Shown in pieces: positions 17,512-26,684 of a stretch of DNA of 64,000 nucleotides. Position 1 is the first letter of the stretch, and each line of letters begins with the position of its first letter. Position numbers and translations under genes: made by a program. The notes beneath the pieces were generated by a model. The model was not told the origin of the DNA. It did no database searches and worked only from the letters and a program-made list of their open reading frames with translations. The stretch lies in the NCBI RefSeq assembly GCF_017352155.2, contig NZ_CP071462.1, forward strand, positions 372,001 to 436,000, in the 5' to 3' direction. The DNA comes from Haloterrigena alkaliphila. Its GTDB lineage: Archaea; Halobacteriota; Halobacteria; Halobacteriales; Natrialbaceae.

Positions 17512-17819
17512 GATCCCTCGAGAGCCCCTCCTCGAGCCGAGAGTTCGAACGATCGATCGGGACTCGAGGCGCGGCGTACCCGCGAGCCTCGATCGACCCG
17601 CCGGTACCCGCTCGACGCCGCCATCCGGTACTGACCCTTTTCGCCGACGTTCAAACCGGTAAGAGAGGGTTAGCCGCGTCGATCTCGACCGGGATCGCTC
17701 GGGTGCGCCCGGGCTCGGAACGAGTCCTACAAAAGTATTACGTGAATGAGCACTTGCCGTGCCACAACGATTCTCTCCTTTCTTTTCCCGAATCGACGGG
17801 CATCCAGGTGTGGTAACAC
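17512..17819. other. Intergenic region, 308 bp
   Basis: No gene seen. The part from about 17720 (ACAAAAGTATTACGTG) is AT-richer and probably contains the promoter of the cupredoxin gene. Confidence 0.45.
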
Positions 17820-19268
17820 ATGACGAATAAAAACGATTCGAACGACGGCGTAGCGCGGCGAGCGCTGCTCGCAGCCGGCGGCGCGACGACGTTCGGTGCG
17901 CTCGTCGGACGCGTCGGGGCAGGATCGAACCGGCCGGCGTTCGACCAACACGAGACTGACGACGGCGGCGACGGGACCGCCGACTCCGGGCACGGCGTCA
18001 CGGTGCGACAGGAACCGGGCAACGCCTTCTACTGGGTGCTGCCGGGCGAGCGGCGGCTGAGCCCGCAGGTGTTCGGAACGCCCGAAAACCCGCTGCGAGG
18101 GACCGACCTGCTCGAGGCGCGCATCGAACAGGCGAAGGGGATGCCGGAACCGCTCGACGAGGCGATTCCGCAGCTCCTGCAGGACCTTCCGCCGCTCGTG
18201 GCCGCGCCGGAGGAGGCCCGGGAACCGATCGAAGACGGAGAGTCGGACGGCATCGCTCAGGAGCGGTTTACCGAACCGACGCTGTACAGCGATAATGCCG
18301 AAGTGACCAGCGGTTCGTTCGAGATTACCTACCACGATCACCAGCCGTACGATCTCCCCGGTAAACCGGGCGAGACGACCGATGCGGTCGACCTCGACGC
18401 GCAGTTCACCGACCCGGCGGGCAACGAGTACGAAATCGAACACGACCACGTCGTGCAACCGCCCATTCCCGGCTACGAGACGGGCGGGGGCGTCCTGCAG
18501 GGCCAGCAACTTCACGGGATCACCGGGACCGGCTCGCCGCTGTTTCCACAGGCGTACACCTACGGCGCGTCGTGGGGCGTCGGTAACGTCAACGTCAACG
18601 GAGAGTTGGCAACCGAGGATGGGTTCCGCGTCATCCACTTCATGACGACCCAGACGGTGCGCGACGAGCGATACCGGATGCCCCTCGACGAGGAACTGCC
18701 GCTCACGCCTGACGAGACGATCGCGGGGCGGATCCACCACACGCACGGCGTGGTGTTACCGATCCGACCGACCGACCAGGGACCCGTCTACGACCCGGTG
18801 CCGACCGCGATGGAACTCCCCAACGGCGAGACCCAGCCGTTCATCCACGCGATGTGGGAGCAGGAGGAACTCGTCGAGGGACCGTTCGACGACTGGGAGT
18901 ACCCCGGGCAGGAGCAAAACGAGGCGTCGGAGTCCGAGGGATCGGACGGCGGAGACGCCGACTTCCAATTGGTCGGCGAGGCGTCGGCGTGGCAGGGCGC
19001 TGCGCCCGACGCGATCTCCGGCGAAGCGAATCCGACCCTGCAACTCGAGGCCGGAACCGAGTACGCGCTCGTCTGGGAGAACGGCGACGGGCTCCAGCAC
19101 AACTTCGCGATCGAAGACGCGAACGGGGAGGACCTCCTCGCGTCCGAACTCGTCAGCGAGCAGGGGGCCACGCAGACGGTCACGTTCACCGCTAGCGAGG
19201 AGATGAGCGAGTACTACTGTCAGGTCCACCCCCAGAGCATGCGGGGCGGAATCGAGGTCGGAGGGTAA
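17820..19268 (+). CDS. Tat-exported protein with C-terminal halocyanin-like cupredoxin domain
   Basis: A 482-residue protein. The N terminus VARRALLAAGGATTFGALVG is a Tat signal (twin Arg plus hydrophobic stretch), so it is exported folded. Residues about 55-360 form a domain I do not recognise, with several His (HDHQPYDLPGKPG, IEHDHVV, GRIHHTHGVVLP). Residues about 390-482 are a plastocyanin/halocyanin-like type 1 copper domain with ligands His427 (LQHNF), Cys467, His470 and Met474 (YYCQVHPQSM). It likely transfers electrons at the outer membrane face. The large His-bearing N-terminal domain suggests an additional redox or metal function. Confidence 0.8.
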   Translation: MTNKNDSNDGVARRALLAAGGATTFGALVGRVGAGSNRPAFDQHETDDGGDGTADSGHGVTVRQEPGNAFYWVLPGERRLSPQVFGTPENPLRGTDLLEARIEQAKGMPEPLDEAIPQLLQDLPPLVAAPEEAREPIEDGESDGIAQERFTEPTLYSDNAEVTSGSFEITYHDHQPYDLPGKPGETTDAVDLDAQFTDPAGNEYEIEHDHVVQPPIPGYETGGGVLQGQQLHGITGTGSPLFPQAYTYGASWGVGNVNVNGELATEDGFRVIHFMTTQTVRDERYRMPLDEELPLTPDETIAGRIHHTHGVVLPIRPTDQGPVYDPVPTAMELPNGETQPFIHAMWEQEELVEGPFDDWEYPGQEQNEASESEGSDGGDADFQLVGEASAWQGAAPDAISGEANPTLQLEAGTEYALVWENGDGLQHNFAIEDANGEDLLASELVSEQGATQTVTFTASEEMSEYYCQVHPQSMRGGIEVGG

Positions 19269-21134
19269 CTAGGGGCTATCGCTCGGGAGCCCGACCGGAT
19301 CGCCGAGCCGAATCCCCATCGGCGCCGGTCCGGGCGTCTCGTTCCCCCGCACGTAGCCGAGATAGATGGCGCTGTTGACGATCCCGATGTGGCTGAACGC
19401 CTGCGGGAAGTTCCCGAGGTGGGCACCCGTTTCGGGATCGATCTCCTCCGCGACCAGTCCGAGCGGGTTCAGGTACTCGAGCACCGTCTCGAACCGCGAC
19501 TGTGCCTCGTCGACGCGTCCGGAGAGCGCGAGCGCGTCGACGAGCCAGCACGAGCAGAGGACGAACGCGCCCTCGTCGCCCGGGAGGCCGTCGTCGCCGT
19601 CGTACCGCTGGACGAACACCTCGTCCTCGACTAACGTCGCCTCGGTCGCGTCGATCGTTCCCTGCACGCGGTCGTCGTCGAAGGGCAGGAAGCCGACGAT
19701 CGGGAGCAACAGCCCCGTCGCGTCGAGCGCGTCCGACCCGTAGGACTGGACGAACGCGCCGACGTCCTCGTCGTAGCCGTTCTCGAGGACATCCGCTTTG
19801 ATCCGCTCGCGGCTTTCGCGCCACTCCTCGAGGGGTGCGTCGTAGCCGCCGTCGGTCGCGAGCGCGATCCCGCGATCGAGGGCGACCCAGCACATGACCT
19901 TCGAGTAGACGAAGTGCTCGTCCCCGCCGCGGACCTCCCAGATGCCCGCGTCCGGTTCGTCCCAGATCTCGCGAACGTAGTCGACGATATCGCGGATCCG
20001 CTCCCATTCGTCGGCGTCCAGTTCGCGACCGTGTCGGTGCATCTCGTCGACGGCCAGCAGGAGTTCCCCGTAAGTGTCGTGTTGGCGCTGCTCGGCGGCC
20101 CCGTTCCCGATCCGGACCGGACGGGAGTTGCGATAGCCCTCGAAGTGCTCGAGTTCTCGCTCCTCGAGGTCCGACTCGCCGTGAAGGCTGTACAGCGGCT
20201 GGATCGCTTCGGGATCGTCGGCCTGACAGAGGTCCATGAACCAGTCGAAGTAGTGGTTCGCCTCGTCGGCCGTGCCGAGGTTCATCAGCGCCTGGACGGT
20301 GAATCCGGCGTCTCGCAGCCAGTTGAACCGGTAGTCCCAGTTGCGGACGCCGCCGATGTCCTCGGGAAGCGAGGTCGTCGGCGCGGCGGCGATGGCCCCC
20401 GATTCGGCGTGGGTGAGGAGTTTGAGGACGAGTTCGGAACGAACGACCGGATCGTGCCACGCTCCCTCGAACGCGCAGTCGCCGTCGTCGCAGCTGTGGG
20501 CCCAGTCGGTCCAGAACGCGAGCGTCTCCTCGAGCGCGGCCTCGGGATCCGTGTCCGCGTCTTCGGCGCCCGTACACCGGAGCATGAACCACTCCTCGTC
20601 GCCGTCCTGGAGCGACAGTTCGCCGGTGACTCGACCGTCTCCGATCTCGAGGTCAGTCGGGCTCTCGAGCAGCGTCCGTTCCTCGTCTCCCTCGGCGAGA
20701 ACGCCCCGCTCCGTGGATTCGATCGACGTCTCCGCGCGACCGTAATCGAACCGCGGCTCGAGGTCGACCGCGAGATCGACGGGTCCGTCCGAGCAGGCGA
20801 GTTTGCGGTAGAGGACTTTCTTCGGGTGGCCGGTTCGTCCGGCCGGCGGCAGGAAGTCCGTCATCGTCACCGCGCCGTCGTCGGTTCGAAAGGTCGTCTC
20901 GAGGACGTTCGTGTCGTCGACGTACCGCCGGTCCGTCTCGAAGGAGTCGCTCGGCGCGATCCGGAACCGGCCGCCGCGCTCGGCGTCGAGGACCGCCGCG
21001 AGGATGCTCGGCGACTCGAGGTGCGGGAACGGGAACCAGTCGACCGAGCCGTCCGGCGCGACGAGCGCGCACGTCTCGAGGTTGCCGACGAGGGCGTAGG
21101 CCTCGATCGGCGGATAGGCGTCGGACTCAGTCAC
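19269..21134 (-). CDS. Glycoside hydrolase family 15 (glucoamylase/trehalase-like)
   Basis: A 621-residue protein from a GTG start at 21134; the only ATG in frame (21260) would add 42 residues without similarity. Residues 1-235 are the beta-sandwich domain typical of archaeal GH15 enzymes. The (alpha/alpha)6 catalytic domain begins near 255 with GGVRNWDYRFNWLRDAGF, the family substrate-binding motif. The catalytic acid is likely Glu in GIWEVRGGDEHF, and the base lies near NPLGLVAEEIDPETG; FPQAFSHIGIVNSA is the conserved C-terminal motif. No signal peptide is present, so it probably acts on intracellular alpha-glucans or trehalose. Enzyme specificity cannot be told. Confidence 0.88.
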   Translation of the reverse strand: MTESDAYPPIEAYALVGNLETCALVAPDGSVDWFPFPHLESPSILAAVLDAERGGRFRIAPSDSFETDRRYVDDTNVLETTFRTDDGAVTMTDFLPPAGRTGHPKKVLYRKLACSDGPVDLAVDLEPRFDYGRAETSIESTERGVLAEGDEERTLLESPTDLEIGDGRVTGELSLQDGDEEWFMLRCTGAEDADTDPEAALEETLAFWTDWAHSCDDGDCAFEGAWHDPVVRSELVLKLLTHAESGAIAAAPTTSLPEDIGGVRNWDYRFNWLRDAGFTVQALMNLGTADEANHYFDWFMDLCQADDPEAIQPLYSLHGESDLEERELEHFEGYRNSRPVRIGNGAAEQRQHDTYGELLLAVDEMHRHGRELDADEWERIRDIVDYVREIWDEPDAGIWEVRGGDEHFVYSKVMCWVALDRGIALATDGGYDAPLEEWRESRERIKADVLENGYDEDVGAFVQSYGSDALDATGLLLPIVGFLPFDDDRVQGTIDATEATLVEDEVFVQRYDGDDGLPGDEGAFVLCSCWLVDALALSGRVDEAQSRFETVLEYLNPLGLVAEEIDPETGAHLGNFPQAFSHIGIVNSAIYLGYVRGNETPGPAPMGIRLGDPVGLPSDSP

Positions 21135-21344
21135 CGATATCACCCGCGGTACGGACCGAGGTGACCGACGCGACGGAACCGATAAGGGGACCGTTGTACA
21201 TACCGGTTCGTTCGGCGGCCAGCAGGAAAAATGCGGCCCGTGCACAGTGCGAATCGGCAATACTACAGAACTAGAACTGACCGTTCTCGAAAGCTATCAT
21301 AGAGCGAAGTTTCACGGGCTTGGCGGCCGTGTTACGTTCGAACC

Positions 21345-21785
21345 ATGGAATACGTTCCGAAGCTCGTCTACGACGATGACTGTTACTTCTGTACGTGGTC
21401 CGCGACGTTCGCCGTTCGCCGAGGGAATATCCAGCCGGTCAGGCTCTCGGAAGTCCAAGACGGGGAGTCGCGCCTGAGAGACTTCGAACGCGAACACCTT
21501 CCGGAGGACTTCGAGGAGTGTGCGCAGTTGCTCACCGAAGACGCGGTGTACTCCTGTGGCGCCGCGACCGAGGAAGCGCTCGTCATCGCGGGGGTCCTCC
21601 CCAGACGGCCGATCGAGTTCCTGCGACGGTTCACGACGTACAACTGGCTCCGCGAGAAGACCTATCACACGCTCTCGAACAACCGCGGTATCGTCGCAAA
21701 CGTGTTCGGCAGGGATCCGCCGGTCAGCGACCACGTCCCGGAGGAGGACGTCTATCCGGACCGGGCGTCCGGGAAACGGGGGTAG
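21345..21785 (+). CDS. DCC-family (DUF393) thiol-disulfide oxidoreductase-like protein
   Basis: A 146-residue protein. LVYDDDCYFC at residues 7-16 is the DCC family signature, a thioredoxin-like CxxC (Cys13, Cys16) preceded by Asp. The remainder (GAATEEALVIAGVLPRRPIEFLRRF) is helical and typical of the family. It is divergent from the GH15 gene and directly precedes an SDR remnant. The redox partner is unknown. Confidence 0.8.
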   Translation: MEYVPKLVYDDDCYFCTWSATFAVRRGNIQPVRLSEVQDGESRLRDFEREHLPEDFEECAQLLTEDAVYSCGAATEEALVIAGVLPRRPIEFLRRFTTYNWLREKTYHTLSNNRGIVANVFGRDPPVSDHVPEEDVYPDRASGKRG

Positions 21786-21790
21786 CCGAC

Positions 21791-21940
21791 CGGAGCGAAT
21801 CCACCGAGTCGAACGTCATCGTGATCACGGGCGCGTCGGCGAGCGTCGGTCGGGCGACCGCGCGGGCCTTCGGCGAGCGAGGCGCGCGGGTCGGACTGTT
21901 CGCCCGCGGCGAAGACGTCCTCGAGGCGCACCGGGCTACG
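21791..21940 (+). pseudogene. Remnant of a short-chain dehydrogenase (N-terminal coenzyme-binding part)
   Basis: About 45 codons encode SNVIVITGASASVGRATARA followed by FGERGARVGLFARGEDVLEA, the Rossmann start of an SDR including a TGxxxxxG motif. There is no ATG, and after about 21940 the similarity stops where the convergent intact SDR gene ends (stop at 21936-21938). The rest of this gene has been lost. Confidence 0.7.
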
Positions 21941-22742
21941 GTTCGGGCGGCTCGAACGTGTTCGGCGGGCCGGTCGGCGAGAGAGTCTGTCCCGTCACGA
22001 ACGAGGCGGCGTCGCTCGCGAGGAAACGGACGAGGTCGGCGACCTCGTGAGGCGAACCGACCTCCCGAGCGACCGCGTCTCGGTCCGGAATCTCGTCGAG
22101 ACCGAACGCCTCGCGGACCGGCGTCGCGATGAATCCGGGCTCGACCGCGTTCACGCGGACGTCGTCGTCGGCCCACTCGACGGCGAGCGTCCGGGTGAGG
22201 GCGCTGACGCCCGCCTTCGCGGCGCTGTACGGGCCCATCCCGGCGACGCCGTAGCGACCGGCCATACTGGACGTGTTGACGATCGCCCCGCCGTCGCTCC
22301 GGAGCGCGTCGGCGAACGCGCGGGTGACGTTGTACGTGCCCGTGAGGTTCACCTCGACGATCCCGCCCCAGTCCTCGGGGGCGACCTCCTGCAGGGGCCC
22401 GCCCTCGCCGGCCCCGCCCGCGTTGTTGACGAGGACGTCGACGGTGTCGAACTCCTCGAGCGTCGCCTCGGCGAGCGTCTCGACGTCCTCGCGATCGGTG
22501 ACGTCGCACTCGACGGGATGGACCGAGCCGGGGAGGTCGGCCCCGTTGAGTTCGTCCGCGACGGCCTCGACGTCGTCCCGCGTCCGCGAACAGATGACGA
22601 CGTCGGCGCCGTCCGCGACGAACGTCTCCGTAATCGACCGTCCGATACCGCTCGAGGCACCCGTCACGACGGCCGTCTCACCGGCGACGCTGGAGTGTTC
22701 GCGAACGGACTCCGTCGTCCTGATCTCGTCTGCTACTGGCAT
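21936..22742 (-). CDS. Short-chain dehydrogenase/reductase (SDR)
   Basis: A 268-residue classical SDR. The coenzyme motif TGASSGIG lies near residues 27-34, NNAG near 106, the catalytic Ser in NTSSMAGRYG and YxxxK in YSAAKAG. The end (PSPTGPPNTF-type) is slightly longer than in FabG proteins. It is NAD(P)-dependent by family; the substrate is unknown. Its 3' end abuts the remnant of another SDR on the opposite strand, so the pair arose by rearrangement or gene loss. Confidence 0.88.
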   Translation of the reverse strand: MPVADEIRTTESVREHSSVAGETAVVTGASSGIGRSITETFVADGADVVICSRTRDDVEAVADELNGADLPGSVHPVECDVTDREDVETLAEATLEEFDTVDVLVNNAGGAGEGGPLQEVAPEDWGGIVEVNLTGTYNVTRAFADALRSDGGAIVNTSSMAGRYGVAGMGPYSAAKAGVSALTRTLAVEWADDDVRVNAVEPGFIATPVREAFGLDEIPDRDAVAREVGSPHEVADLVRFLASDAASFVTGQTLSPTGPPNTFEPPEP

Positions 22743-22868
22743 CGCGCACGCTATCGGTCCTCGCGGGAAAAGACGCGGGGCTGCCCTCTCATAGTCGGGG
22801 ATCCGACCGCTCGCTCGCCATTGTGACCGGAACGAACGACGCGCCCTCGAACCGTCGCGAGCGCCGTC

Positions 22869-24218
22869 TTACTCGAGGCCGTCGAACATCTCGTCGTAAT
22901 CGTCGGGACGGACCGGCCCCTCGAGTATCGGATCGTCCGTCTCGTGCATCCACGTGGCGAGCGTCGACTCCAGCTTGGCTCGCACTTGTTCGTAGTCCGC
23001 CTCGTCGGCGACGTTCTCCCGCTCGTGCGGATCGGATTCGAGGTCGTACAGTTCCTCGAACACCCGCGACGGGCGGCCGTAGCGGCCCCGAACCTCCTTC
23101 CCCGCTCGGCTCGCGTAGACGTCGTTCGGGAGGAACACGCGCGGGTTATGCCAGAAGTTCCTGATGTACTTGAACCGCTCCGTCCGGACGGCCCGAATCG
23201 GGTTGTACGTTCCGTGCCAGGTGATCTCCGCAAATACGCGGTCGCGCGGGGAGTACGTCCGGGCGTCGTCGAGCAGCGGGACCAGACTGTAGCCGTCGAT
23301 GTCGGCCGGCGTCTCGCCGATCGCGAGGTCGAGAACCGTCGGCATGACGTCCACGTTGCTCACCAGTTCCTCGTAGACCGTCCCGCCGTCGATCAGCGGC
23401 GGGTATCGCGCCAGCAGAAACGCCTCGACGCCCGGATCGTAACAGGTGCCCTTCGCCCGCGGGAACGCGATACCGTGTTCGGTCGTGAACAGCACGAGCG
23501 TCTCCTCCTCGAGGCCCGCCGACTCGAGGGCATCGAGGATCGTTCCCAGGGCGTCGTCGACGGCGTACACCATCCCTCGCATGGCCGCGAGGTCCTCGCG
23601 AATGCCCGGTTCGTCGGGCAGGTAGCCGGGTACCTCGATCTCGTCTGGGTCGTCCGCGTCGTAGCGATCGCCGTACCCGTAGAGGACGGCCCCTTCCTCC
23701 TCGTCCGGTTCGTCCGTCTCCAGCCGGTGGGCCTCGAAGAACCCCACCGACGCGAAGAACGGAGAGTTGAGCCCGCTGTTCAGGTACTGCGAGAGGGTGT
23801 CCGCGACGTCGGCCGCGCGGTTGACCGAGTGCAACTCCGGAGCGACGTTCGGAGAGAGGCGACCGGCCGTGTGGATCTCGTCGTACCCGATATTCTCGGG
23901 CGACTCCGAGATGTGCTGGAGGCCGAACAGGTGGGTCTCGTAGCCGGCGTCCGACAACCGCTGTGGAAGCGTCCGCTCGGTGTCGAGTTCCCAGTCAGTA
24001 TGCGCCAGTCCCAGGAGCCCGTTCACGTGGGGATAGCAGCCGGTGAAGAGGCTACTGCGGCTCGGCGAACACTGCGGTGCGGTCGTGAAGTGATTGGCGA
24101 ACCGGGCGCCCTCGTCGGCCAACCGCTCGAGGTTCGGCGTCTCGATGTCGACGTCGTAGCACCCGATGTATTGCCCGAGGTCGTGGCAGTGGATCAGCAG
24201 CACGTTCGGCGAGTCCAT
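22869..24218 (-). CDS. Sulfatase family protein (formylglycine-type)
   Basis: A 449-residue alkaline-phosphatase-superfamily sulfatase. The modification motif CSPSR has its Cys at residue 50, which would become formylglycine. Metal-binding residues appear in IHCHDLGQYIG (Asp13) and LFTTEHGIAFPRAKG (replacing the usual DHG). The C-terminal YDLESDPHERENVAD is the common sulfatase ending. No signal peptide is seen, so it should act in the cytoplasm. It is divergent from the alpha/beta hydrolase at 24375. It could act on sulfate esters or, by family breadth, on phosphonate esters. Confidence 0.87.
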   Translation of the reverse strand: MDSPNVLLIHCHDLGQYIGCYDVDIETPNLERLADEGARFANHFTTAPQCSPSRSSLFTGCYPHVNGLLGLAHTDWELDTERTLPQRLSDAGYETHLFGLQHISESPENIGYDEIHTAGRLSPNVAPELHSVNRAADVADTLSQYLNSGLNSPFFASVGFFEAHRLETDEPDEEEGAVLYGYGDRYDADDPDEIEVPGYLPDEPGIREDLAAMRGMVYAVDDALGTILDALESAGLEEETLVLFTTEHGIAFPRAKGTCYDPGVEAFLLARYPPLIDGGTVYEELVSNVDVMPTVLDLAIGETPADIDGYSLVPLLDDARTYSPRDRVFAEITWHGTYNPIRAVRTERFKYIRNFWHNPRVFLPNDVYASRAGKEVRGRYGRPSRVFEELYDLESDPHERENVADEADYEQVRAKLESTLATWMHETDDPILEGPVRPDDYDEMFDGLE

Positions 24219-24374
24219 TGGTACTCTTTCACGGGAGAGAGCCGGTTAAACCCGCAGGCTCGTGGCGGATTTCGGAACCGGGTCGACCTCGCCGATCGAT
24301 CGGCTCGGCCGTCGCGGGAACGGCCGGCGACCGACCGGCACAGCACTTTCACGGGTACCGTCGAACGAGCGCAC

Positions 24375-25205
24375 GTGAACCACGATACCTGGTCCGAGTC
24401 GCAAGCGGAGGCGATCGTCACCGTCGACGGCCACGAGCTGTCGGTCGCGTACCGCGACGAGGGAGACGGAGAGCCAGTCGTGTTTCTCCACGGTATCCCG
24501 ACGTGGTCGTTTCTCTGGCGGCGGATCGCGCCGCAGTTGTCGGATCGGTTCCGGACGATCGTCCCGGACTTCGTCGGCTACGGAAACAGCGATCGGCGCG
24601 ACGCGTTCGACCGCTCGATCCGCGCTCAGGAGCAGGCCGTCGCCGATCTCGTCGATCAGTTGGGACTCGAGGCGTTCCACGTCGTCGGGCACGACCTCGG
24701 CGGCGGAGTCGCGCTCCGGTACGCCGCGCATACCGAGGGGCGGATCGACAAATTGGTCCTCTCGAACGCGACGGCGTACGGCTCCTGGCCGGTGGAGTAC
24801 ATCACCTCGCTGGGACTGCCGCGGACGCTCGAGATGGATCCCGACGCGTTCCGCGAGCGACTCGATCGCGCGTTCGTCGACGGACTCGAACGGGCCGACC
24901 CGGAGCCGGAGTGGGTCAGCGGAATGACCGCGCCATGGCTCCGAGACGACGGACAGCGGGCGCTGGCCCGCGCCTCCGTGGCGACGAACACGAACCACAC
25001 GACCGAGATCGAGTACGATGCCATCGACGTCGATCTGTTGTGTCTGTGGGGCGCGGCGGACGAGGAACAGCCGGTCGAGGACGGCCGACGACTCGTCGAC
25101 GATATCGGCGGCGAGGTCGTCGCGCTCGAGGACGCCGGTCACTGGGTGACCGAGGACCGGCCGGACGCGTACCGCGACCGCCTCGAGGCGTTTCTCACCG
25201 GGTGA
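24375..25205 (+). CDS. Alpha/beta hydrolase with Asp nucleophile (haloalkane dehalogenase/epoxide hydrolase-like)
   Basis: A 276-residue protein from a GTG start (VNHDTW), chosen because it aligns with the paralogue at 27747-28583 (MDYETW). HGIPTWSFLWRRIAPQ is the oxyanion region typical of haloalkane dehalogenases, and the nucleophile is Asp in GHDLGGG (near 106). The catalytic His is in DAGHWVTED. The Trp that normally follows the nucleophile in haloalkane dehalogenases is replaced by Leu, so dehalogenation is uncertain; an epoxide or ester substrate is possible. It sits close to a HAD type II dehalogenase-like gene. Confidence 0.83.
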   Translation: MNHDTWSESQAEAIVTVDGHELSVAYRDEGDGEPVVFLHGIPTWSFLWRRIAPQLSDRFRTIVPDFVGYGNSDRRDAFDRSIRAQEQAVADLVDQLGLEAFHVVGHDLGGGVALRYAAHTEGRIDKLVLSNATAYGSWPVEYITSLGLPRTLEMDPDAFRERLDRAFVDGLERADPEPEWVSGMTAPWLRDDGQRALARASVATNTNHTTEIEYDAIDVDLLCLWGAADEEQPVEDGRRLVDDIGGEVVALEDAGHWVTEDRPDAYRDRLEAFLTG

Positions 25206-25310
25206 GGGACCGTCGAGGAAGACGGTGACGAGGAAAACGGAATTTCGCTGTGTGTCGCTTCAGCACACGACCGGGTCAGCATTATACCCCGTGGGGTCGT
25301 CGTCTACGTG

Positions 25311-25793
25311 ATGCCAGGGAAGTCACCGAGTGACGACGACGGAAGGGACGCTACCGGTACCGACAGCCGACGGCTGCTCGCCGACGGTGGATCGGACGAC
25401 GGACTCGTAACCGTGGAGAGCGACGCCGACGTCGAGACGTCCGTCGAACGCGTGAGAGACGCCATCGAAGGTAACGACGACCTCGGTCTGCTGGCGGAGT
25501 TCGACCACGAGGCCAACGCCGACTCGGTCGATCGCGACCTCGAGCCGACGACCGTGCTGGTGTTCGGCAACCCGGAACTGGGAACGCCGTTGATGCAGGC
25601 GGGCCGGACGCTGGCGATCGATCTCCCGCAAAAACTGCTCGTTACGGAACGAGCGGACGGTACCGTCACGGTAACCTACAATGATCCGACCTATCTCGCG
25701 GACCGACACGGCGTGGAGGATCAGGACGACCGCCTGGATACCGTCTCGGACGCACTGTCATCGCTGGCCGCCGTCGCGGCCGGACGGGAGTAA
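25311..25793 (+). CDS. DUF302 domain protein
   Basis: A 160-residue acidic protein (a GTG immediately precedes the ATG). After an acidic, Ser-rich N-terminal 30 residues comes a DUF302 domain: VESDADVETSVERVRDAIEG, then VLVFGNPELGTPLMQAGRTL, then DLPQKLLVTE and VTVTYNDPTYLADRHG. All four blocks are characteristic of the family. Function unknown; small, cytoplasmic. Confidence 0.85.
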   Translation: MPGKSPSDDDGRDATGTDSRRLLADGGSDDGLVTVESDADVETSVERVRDAIEGNDDLGLLAEFDHEANADSVDRDLEPTTVLVFGNPELGTPLMQAGRTLAIDLPQKLLVTERADGTVTVTYNDPTYLADRHGVEDQDDRLDTVSDALSSLAAVAAGRE

Positions 25794-25849
25794 CGAACTC
25801 GTCGAGACTCCGGATTCCGATCAAAAGCGATGGCGATCCCTCTCGGCGG

Positions 25850-26155
25850 TCACAGTTCGACCGGCGACGACGATTCGACGTCGAAGCGGGTGACGTCCGG
25901 TTCGCCCGCAAGCAGATCCGGGAGCGCTTCCTCGAACGCCTGAAAGTGGTCGGTCTCGGCGTGCGCGCCGAAGGCGGCTTCGTCCTCGTACCGTTCGAAG
26001 AACCGGAACACGTTCGGCTCTTCGACGTCCGTCGCGACTCGATAGTCGATAATACCGTCCTCCTCCCGGGAGTCTTCGGCTAGATCCCGTACGAGTTCGA
26101 GGGCCTCGTCGCGGCTGTCCGGCTCGACCGGAAACGTCGCGTGGATAACGAGCAT
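25850..26155 (-). CDS. Antibiotic biosynthesis monooxygenase (ABM)-domain protein
   Basis: A 101-residue ferredoxin-like-fold protein beginning MLVIHATFPVEPDSRDEALE. Motifs typical of ABM/YgiN-type proteins are visible: EEDGIIDYRVATDVEEPNVFRFFERYEDEAAFGAH followed by HFQAFEEALPDLL. Members are cofactor-free monooxygenases or heme/quinone-handling enzymes. The ATG at 26155 gives family length; an earlier frame start at 26215 adds a non-conserved Cys-bearing leader. Confidence 0.82.
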   Translation of the reverse strand: MLVIHATFPVEPDSRDEALELVRDLAEDSREEDGIIDYRVATDVEEPNVFRFFERYEDEAAFGAHAETDHFQAFEEALPDLLAGEPDVTRFDVESSSPVEL

Positions 26156-26222
26156 CGCACTTACCTCGACCGACGAGCCACAAAGTTCTATCCCGGTCGT
26201 GCACTGATCGTGCATTCCGTGA

Positions 26223-26609
26223 TTTAGACGGGGTCTGCACTCCGCCTGCTGCGCAATCGACGCGGAACAGCTCCAGACGTTCAGCGAGGTCGCCTACGAC
26301 CTCTGGTTCAACGACAACGTAGACATTCTGCCGGTCACCACCGACCCCCTGCCGCGCGTCGCCGAGATGCGCGATCGGTACGACCTCGATATCCAACTGC
26401 ACGCCGATCCGGACGGCGAGGTCGCCGACCGGTACAGCGGGACCGAGGAGACGAGTCACGGCCTCATCGGTATCTCGCGCGTGTACGTCATCGACGAGGA
26501 GGGGACGGTCCGTTTCGAACAGGTCGCGGACCATCCGGCCGACCGCACCTACGGGAACTGGGTCCGGTACTTCATCCGGAACGACTACGAGGACCCGTTC
26601 GGCGAGTAG
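26223..26609 (+). pseudogene. 5'-truncated peroxiredoxin-like (redoxin/AhpC-TSA) gene
   Basis: The frame is open from 26223, directly after an in-frame TGA at 26220-26222, to a stop at 26609, about 128 codons. It encodes a redoxin C-terminal part: SACCAIDAEQLQTFSEVAYD, FNDNVDILPVTTDPLPRVAE, then VADRYSG, SRVYVIDEEGTVRFEQV and NWVRYFIRNDYEDPFGE. The Cys pair may be the peroxidatic site, but the preceding beta strands and start codon are missing. A short ATG-initiated product from 26367 (80 residues) would lack the active site. I call it a decayed gene. Confidence 0.72.
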
Positions 26610-26684
26610 CCGATAGTTCGGCCGTTGACACCGGTTTTCCGGAATACACGAGAACTATGCGTCTCGTTCCCGTATACCAACCGT

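Noticed and set aside
22944-24374. A long plus-strand extension before the alpha/beta hydrolase
   Set aside because: The frame is open by chance across the antisense of the sulfatase gene. Hydrolase similarity begins only at the GTG at 24375.
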